Program-made: the position numbers and the translations under genes
NCBI RefSeq assembly: GCF_964340395.1
Contig: NC_135553.1
Coordinates: forward strand, 18,662,501 to 18,726,500
DNA length: 64,000 bases
Direction of reading: 5' to 3'
From: Glandiceps talaboti
Taxonomy: Eukaryota; Hemichordata; Enteropneusta; Spengelidae
Part shown: piece by piece, positions 57,944 through 64,000 of the stretch
How positions within the stretch are numbered: the stretch's first letter is position 1
How the letters are laid out: every line of letters begins with the position of its first letter
The notes under the pieces: generated by a model
Seen by the model: the letters and a program-made list of their open reading frames with translations, nothing else
Told to the model about the DNA's origin: nothing
Databases searched by the model: none

Positions 57944-59899
57944 AGTACTAAGTAACACCACCCCAACCCACCTTACTGGTGGTAAAAATCTATATGGCCT
58001 TTGGGTGGAGGGCTACGAAAATTCTTAGGTTCATTACGTTGGGGCCTTGAAATGTTATGAGAGAACGAATGTAATTAAGGTAAGATCAATAAAAGTCAGA
58101 TAGGAACTAGATCGAGGCAAGAACTAGTTTGAAGAACTGGATTCCGATCTGGAAAGTGGTGCTCGAGTAATCTCATAACACAATGAGATAGTGTGTCTTG
58201 AGTACATTGCTATACTTACGTACGTACCTACACTTGTTATATTTCTGGTAAGAAATAACTGTGAAGCGAAAATTCTTCTCTTCACCTACCCAATAAGTCA
58301 TTTTGTGGCAGCCATTTTAATATCTTGGTGTTTACACCGAGGTGTTCTGGAGGATCTCCTTCATATCTCCATATCACCTTCTGTGGTAGCTTGGCTAACG
58401 CCCTAGCAAACATTTCTGCTTGCTGCGGTTCCATGGCTTTCACATATGTACCCAACGAGAAGACAACAATGCCATGTCGTCCCGAACTCTGAACAAATTC
58501 TTCCAGTTCCTGTGACGAAATGAGAGAGAATTCAGTCACCAGTTACCGTTCACCGGCTTTATTTGATACAACCACGCAGAAAACAATAGGAAATTTAACT
58601 GCACAGCAAGATTCTTGCCAGTTTAGTAAATAAATTAACCAAAGTGCCACCATGCAAACGTCATGGCAACAGTGCACCCGCGTGTCTGCGATAGTACATG
58701 TAGTTGCAAAAGGCCTAGGGGGTTGTATCAGATAGCTGGTGAATGGTAACTTGAAACGTGCTGTATGTGTCACACCCAATTATAGGAGTTGAAGAGTAAA
58801 ACCAAAAATAATTGTGGGTAATAATTTGTGTAAAAACGAATATATAAGAAGGGAGCCAACGACAGCATCGATTGGCTATTTCGACAGCATTTTACACCCA
58901 GCTCGATTTGATACAAAACAGCAAACAAAAAGACGGATAGATTGAATAAAACTCCAAAGAAAGTAAAAATGGATTGATGGTGGGTTGTACACTTTCAGTA
59001 TAACTTTCTCATTACACAAAGTTTACCTTGTTAAGTGGCGAACTTTCTTTCGTTGTAAGTCCTCCAACCAAGACAACGTTTGGCATCAGTGGACGTGGGA
59101 ATTCCAATGAGAAATCTGCATTAAAGATCCATAGCTCGGCATTGGCAATCGAATCCTTCAAGTGTACATCTGGGTTAATTCCATATCTGACCTTGAACTC
59201 ATTATAATAATCTAACGTCATCAATGACAAAAAAAGTTGTACCATCAGGTACATCGCAGAATTTTTCAGTCTCTCGGTGAAAGTCATTTTGTCAGTTAGT
59301 CCAGACATCATTTCTGGCACATATGCCGGATTATTTGGTACGTTGTATAGACGTGCCATGACAGGTGCTATGGTGCTGGCGGTGAGGGCGATATACTTGA
59401 CCGATAATACTTCGGCGATGATTGCTGGACAGGTATATATCATATCACCGATCATTACATCGAATTTCTTCTCTCGTAATATATCTACGAGTATGTTGTC
59501 TCTGACAACAGATTCGCATTCTTCGACCTGAAATGCCAGAGCTTCTGAGCTACTGACGTTCGGGTTCATGATCTCTCCTCTGAGGCCAGCAGCTGCAACT
59601 TGGTATAACCAGTATTCGAAAGCGTCTAGAGTATGCATACTCAGATAGACTTCAACATCAAACATTTCGCTATGTTTGGCCGGAACTCTGTGTTCGTACA
59701 TGTTGCTGATCAGTATTGTAACGTTGTGTCCACGACGGTGTAGCTCTTCCCCGATTGCACTTATAGTCGTGTAATGGCTACCCTCTCCTGGGCCAGGTAG
59801 TAGTAGTATCCGCGAGGCTTTACCTTCCTGCAGCGATGCTGCCATCACCGCCAACACAGTTATAAACACAACTTGGATAGAAGTGGTCCCGGTATCCAT
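55633..59899 (-). CDS. UDP-glycosyltransferase (UDP-glucuronosyltransferase family), complete four-exon gene
   Basis: Transfers a sugar from a UDP-sugar to small lipophilic acceptors; family members sit in the ER membrane with the catalytic part in the lumen. Exons on the minus strand: 59899-59027, 58509-58290, 56976-56757 and 55918-55633. All have GT-AG borders and compatible phases (0, 1, 2), giving 532 codons, the usual family length. Visible parts: signal peptide (1-28); catalytic His in GSHYTT (His42); the partner Asp in IGDMIYT (Asp152); the C-terminal UGT signature from WLPQNDLLGH through NHGGLNGIYEAMYHGVPVVG to PLFGDQ (about 358-405); a membrane helix (about 486-513); and a short basic tail ending KIKEN, a KXKXX ER-retrieval signal. 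Sugar donor and substrate cannot be told. The gene is independent of the repeats to its left. Confidence 0.92.
55919..56756. other. UGT intron 3
   Basis: 838 bp with GT-AG ends. I see no repeats or other genes in it. Confidence 0.75.
56757..56976 (-). CDS. UGT exon 3
   Basis: 220 nt, acceptor CATATAG, donor AATAA|GTAAGG, phase 1 to 2. It encodes the body of the UGT signature (HPKTKLFINHGGLNG and GVPVVGIPLFGDQ). Confidence 0.92.
57015..57985. mobile_element. Inverted relative of element H1 in UGT intron 2
   Basis: In reverse complement it opens ATTTTTACCACCAGTAAGG with a local hairpin, then a TCTG tract (ACAG at 57849-57942 on this strand). About five diverged ~150-bp units with ATTAATTATGCAAAT segments follow, the same order as 49092-50383. 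The far terminus is not recognisable. Confidence 0.6.
58290..58509 (-). CDS. UGT exon 2
   Basis: 220 nt, acceptor CGTCACAG, donor TTGG|GTAGGT, phase 0 to 1. It encodes ELEEFVQSS through the strand VVFSLGTYV and ends in the LPQNDLLG start of the UDP-binding signature. Confidence 0.92.
58510..59026. other. UGT intron 1
   Basis: 517 bp with GT-AG ends. The small minus frame at 58543-58779 inside it has no support as a gene. Confidence 0.75.
59027..59899 (-). CDS. UGT exon 1
   Basis: Start codon at 59899-59897, 291 codons, donor AACAAG|GTAAAC, phase 0. It holds the signal peptide and the acceptor-binding N-terminal domain with the catalytic His and Asp. The ATG is the first in frame and gives a proper signal peptide. 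Confidence 0.92.
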
Positions 59900-60412
59900 G
59901 ATTCAAATGCTACAATCAATCCTTTCAAACCTCCAATACCCAAAATATATACAGTTCACTGAAACACGTACGTTCAGTGTGACTCACATTACAATTTACC
60001 TGACCTCATGGTGACCTATGCGTTATATCTATGCCATTGTTCCGTTACTAGGCCAGTTTAAAATATGGAGCACTTTGTACTTTGTCCGCGTTGGCACCAA
60101 ATCGACCCATATTAAAAATATTATCTCGTCAAAACTGGATTTATCAAATTTAAAAATGGGCTTACCAATCCTGCGTTGTAGTTCCCTCCCGGGAGTTCAC
60201 TTTGTATGGCCTACTTTCTTTATGTGTATACCTACCTGATGTCTCAATATTAAATGGTATTTGTTCTAAAGTCCCACAACCTTGACGAGCTATCTAATCG
60301 GCCTACACATTTTAACAACTGTATGGTTATGGAAATGACTTCCCTATGCAGCACATCAAATCATTATATCTTACACCAAATGAAATATCGATATTATTAG
60401 ATTTGTTCAAGT
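59900..60412. other. Region upstream of the UGT gene
   Basis: Should contain the UGT promoter on the minus strand. I can place no TATA box or start site with confidence, and no other gene is seen. Confidence 0.35.
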
Positions 60413-60441
60413 CTGTCTGTCTGTCTGTCTGTCTGTCTGTA

Positions 60442-60500
<59 letters not shown>

Positions 60501-60522
60501 TTGTTTGTTTGTTTGTTTGTTT
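60413..60522. repeat. (TCTG)n-(TTTG)n microsatellite
   Basis: About 80 bp of TCTG with one TATG interruption, then TTTG tetramers. This explains the Cys-Leu-Ser-Val reading frame. Confidence 0.93.
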
Positions 60523-60835
60523 TCAGAATGTAGGTCAAAATTGTATTCTCAATTGTTAATTCTCATGACGGGAGAGGTAACCATTGTAAATTGCGAACTG
60601 GGTTGAGTGATACCTGCTGCACAGGTTTCGTTATAATTCATAAAAAAAAACATTACACCAAATGTACAAGAGCCTTCATGTCAAGATTACTTGATCAACG
60701 CTTCTATTTTGAAGTTAAAATAGGTCACAGTTTTAATCTAAATTTTCTCTCTTTACTAAAGTAACCCCGTGCCTTTGTCTCACTCACCCATTAATTCGTT
60801 CATTCAATCATTCAATATCCATTCATTCTTTAGTT
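60523..60835. other. Non-coding spacer
   Basis: I see no gene, RNA or mobile element. Confidence 0.35.
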
Positions 60836-61038
60836 CGTTTATTTGTGTTTGTTTGTTTGTTTGTTTGTTTGTTTGTTTGTTTGTTCGTTCGTTCGCCTAT
60901 TTGTTTGTTTGTTTGTTTGTTTATTTATTCGTTCGTTTGTTTTTGTTCGTTCGTTCGTTCGTTCATTCATTCATTCATTCATTCATTCATTCATTCATTC
61001 ATTCATTCATTCATTCATTCATTCATTCATTCATTCAT
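60836..61038. repeat. (TTTG)n, (TTCG)n and (ATTC)n compound microsatellite
   Basis: Three tetramer tracts in succession. The three overlapping plus-strand frames here are products of the repeat. Confidence 0.93.
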
Positions 61039-62044
61039 GCACTTACTTATGCATAACACGTCACACACTCATCCAGTCATCCTACTCTACCACTCATCCA
61101 CTTACAATGATCTACAATGCTTTTATCTAGTCACTCAATTACAGGCTGAACTAGAGACATCAACAAGTTTAAGTAAAAATAGAACCAGAAGAATTAACAC
61201 AGCACATTATTGTATAGAAAGTATATTTCTTCATTTTAACTGAAGGAAAAAAAGTATTATTAGATGCACCATGATTTATTTTATATGTAGCGACTAAATC
61301 TAAAAACAAAGTGACTTAGAATAAATATACAATATATTATAATATAGTCATCAATTTGTTAACTGGACACTCACGAGTGTTTAGCATCATTAGGTGCAGA
61401 ATCTTCTCAATATAATGTCATATCTTCGTCAAATGTTCAAATAACTTGCCACAATTAGAGTTTTGAAACAATAGAACCACTGACATTAAAATGTGATAAA
61501 TGTCAAATTAACCAGAACGTACTTGTTAAGTCCTATAATATAAGTTTATGAATTAACTCGTCATTAGTGCACAGTATAACTTTGTTGCCTGACTTTGACT
61601 TCAAGTTGGGATCACAGAGTACCAAACGAATAAACGTGGTGTAAAATGTGGAGCAAAAAACAAATTCCGGTGAATAATAGTCCAGTACATGTTCTTATAC
61701 AATCATAGCAATCCATCCACCAATTATAGATTCTTAGAAAGAAATTTGGAACAAGAAAGATGCAAAATTGATCCCCATGTTTCAAAAAGTATATTGCAGT
61801 TTGATGTCTATGTTCTGGCCAGTCTATTTCCGTCGTGTCTCAGACAAAAATGAGCGATCCCTTGAAAAAAACCTTCAAATTTCGTTACATACTCTATACC
61901 GTATACATGTACTCTATTTAATAGTGGTACGTTCAGTATGACCCCAAATGTTTCAAGTACCCTACCCCCCCCCCCCCACCAAGTTTTTTTGTGAAAGCAG
62001 CCTTATCATGTAAATATCAGATTTTCCACCAGGTCACGTCAAGT
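61039..62044. other. Non-coding; probable 3' UTR of the gene at 62045 in part
   Basis: AT-rich, with a poly-C run near 61966. On the minus strand it follows a stop codon at 62047-62045. I see no reading frame of interest. Confidence 0.4.
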
Positions 62045-62625
62045 TCATAGCTTGTCATTATTTGCATCCTCTTTGATATACATTTCAACTCGGCGGTCAA
62101 GTTTACTGGCTAATTCAAACAAAGTAGGTAATAAACTAAGTACTGGTCTTAAAGCCAACAAGTCCGGTGTTGGGGTATATTCCTTGGCAGTCTGGTGTAT
62201 GGTAATCTGAGAAATATCACACTGTGGATCCAGCAACTTCTCCCACTCATCAAGGTGACCTTTGACCTTAGCACGACATTTATTTTGTACATCGGTTTCT
62301 ACCTCGGGGCGAATATTTTGTATATTACTAAGCAGGTGTTCCTGGGCGTTTTCATGGAGTTCTTTCATTGTACTTATACAGTTCATGTACGCACCGATAG
62401 CCCGTTTCATATTGGTGGTCTTCGAAGTACATATTTCGTAGTACTTCTCCACAATGAACACCGACGCAACTTTCTGCACTGATGGTGGTTTGATTCTTTT
62501 CAACGCCGACACAAAGTTAGTCATGTTCAATTCAAATTTGTTGTATTCTTCGATGGCTTCACGGTATTGGGCCTTGTATTTGTCATGCTGTTTCTTTATT
62601 TGTTCCATTACCTCTTTTTTGGGAC
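62045..62625 (-). CDS. Last coding exon of an unrecognised helical protein
   Basis: The minus-strand frame runs from a good acceptor (TTTTCACAG directly before 62625) to TGA at 62047-62045: about 192 codons, of which 187 follow the first Met. I do not recognise the family. The first ~120 residues are rich in Lys, Glu and Gln with regular hydrophobic spacing (EQIKKQHDKYKAQYREAIEE), consistent with long amphipathic helices. The end (VLSLLPTLFELASKLDRRVE) is also helical. A BAR-like or other helical-bundle protein is possible but unproven. The exon starts two bases into the frame (phase 1 intron), so upstream exons should lie to the right, maybe beyond the window. Confidence 0.6.
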
Positions 62626-64000
62626 CTGTGAAAATATGTGAGAGAATAAGGAGAAAAGATCCTTAAAGAGGCATATACTGAGTTTATAAGCTTCTTACTG
62701 AAGTGACACGACTTATATAAAACCCCATTCTAGTATAACGTTAACGTCGATGCATGCCTCCTATAACATTACGATTGTCTTCTGGCATTGTTAGAACAGT
62801 TGATTGCATAGTACGGATTTCATGAACATTTTTGATGCGTACGATAAATTACGTCATCGAATCGTTTATGAGTTTAATCTAAATACTAGATTTGAGTTCA
62901 GTCAATTGCAAGTGGTGGTTAAGTATATGCTTCAGTAAGTATAATACTGTGAGTATCTTTTAAATATGTAGCAATAGTTGCACCTAAATGCGGATAAATT
63001 CAGCTTGTGCCCCTTTAATGTGAAGCTTATTGATGTCTCGGGTAATTTCCACATCCTAATACTATTAAATGGTTTGGGGTTTAGTAAAATGCAACGTAAA
63101 ACACTATGAAACACGGGAGAAGAAACAAAACGTCATCTGACTCGACAACATTCTTATCACATTCTGTCGCAATAAATATCTTAAACATGACGAAAGCAGT
63201 CAAAATCAATATCTATACTACGTATTCATCACACAAAAGTGTATGATCAAAAGTAACATGGTAGACAACAGTGATAGACTGACTGACTGACTGACTGACT
63301 GACTGTGAGTCCTGTAGAATCTACCTATTGATTGCCTTATTGTATAAACAGCAGTCTTGCAGTGACTCTCTTTCTAAACTTTCTTGTAACATACCGAAAC
63401 GTTAGCATCTGGCCGCATACACAAAGGACGTTCATTAGTAATCTCACAAGAGGAATTATTATGTTACAATGCAATGTAAACACCAAACAAGACTAACTAG
63501 AAGTCAGGTTATAAGACCACAGACAAGTAAGAAACCAGTGACTTGTATGTCCGATCATGAGAACATTATATTAGTAAGTTCTAAAACGCACTTTCCAATT
63601 GACCAGGTATATACAGCTAGCATTGAAGTCAGGTCCTATACACAGGTTACAAATCATTACTCGGCATACCAGCGTCTCGATATCAGTCCCACTTACTATG
63701 TGTGTTATTTCTAACACATTCCACAATTTCGTAGGAAGCATAGTTAACTTACGATAGCTCTAAAGCGACGAAGCTTGTAAGAACGAACTGATCTGTTTGA
63801 AAGTGTTCTCTTTTAGTGGATTTGAATTAATTTTACATACTCCTCTTAGAATTAAAGATTCACGATTATCGAACGCAATTATGATTATTTTAAGAGACGT
63901 GTGTACACCATCAAATAATTTATGACTCCGTTAATAGACTAGACTAGAGCAGTTTAAAAATTCAAAGCAAATAATTATTAGCTAGTTAATTTATGCCGTA
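62626..64000. other. Intron or intergenic sequence with a short (GACT)n at 63280-63305
   Basis: I could not identify upstream exons of the helical-protein gene here. An 81-codon plus frame at 63469-63714 has no domain. Confidence 0.35.

Noticed and set aside
60769-61243. Three overlapping plus frames rich in Phe, Val, Cys, His and Ser
   Set aside because: Products of TTTG, TTCG and ATTC repeats.
63469-63714. 81-codon plus frame near the right edge
   Set aside because: No family features or supporting context.

Overview
The window looks like genomic DNA of an invertebrate animal. Genes are split by GT-AG introns, microsatellites are dense, and there are several classes of animal transposon (Ty3/gypsy with a chromodomain, non-LTR LINEs, Harbinger-like MITEs). 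The host proteins are animal types: secreted CUB-domain proteins and a membrane UDP-glycosyltransferase. The sequence is AT-rich. I cannot name the species; a marine deuterostome or lophotrochozoan is a guess.

Layout. (1) Positions 1-29427 hold three tandem copies of a unit of about 7.2 kb (A about 1-16118, B 16119-23366, C 23367 to about 28945) and the truncated start of a fourth (D). Each unit starts with a poly-G-containing MITE. It then carries a 5'-truncated LINE with a 697-codon RT reading frame (LINE A), a shorter related fragment (LINE B), and minus-strand exons of a secreted CUB protein: 54-nt Thr/Pro/Ser/Ala linker exons and one 360-nt CUB exon. Unit A is enlarged by an intact 8.9-kb Ty3/gypsy chromovirus-type element with 681-bp LTRs. 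Units B and C keep the empty target site. Unit C has lost its CUB exon. (2) Positions 29.4-51 kb are a mosaic of duplications: two tandem copies of about 4.1 kb (30570-34699 and 34700-38717) and a further duplicated pair (39.0-41.1 and 43.4-45.5 kb). They carry MITEs, LINE relics, a solo LTR, a truncated LTR, and six copies of a minus-strand first exon encoding a signal peptide. (3) Positions 51.3-55.3 kb are simple and diverged tandem repeats with no gene I can support. (4) Positions 55633-59899 hold a complete four-exon UDP-glycosyltransferase gene on the minus strand (532 codons after splicing). (5) Positions 60-64 kb hold microsatellites and the last coding exon (62045-62625, minus) of an unrecognised helical protein.

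How it fits together. The signal-peptide exon ends in phase 1, the linker exons are phase 1-1, and the CUB exon is phase 1-1. All lie on the minus strand in the order signal (right) to CUB and linker (left). I read the left 51 kb as a locus for a secreted protein, or family, built from interchangeable cassettes [signal]-[CUB]-[linker]n. It is being expanded and broken by tandem duplication and transposon insertion. This reading rests on splice-site and phase inspection, not on transcripts. The very high identity of units A-C could also partly reflect an assembly artefact.
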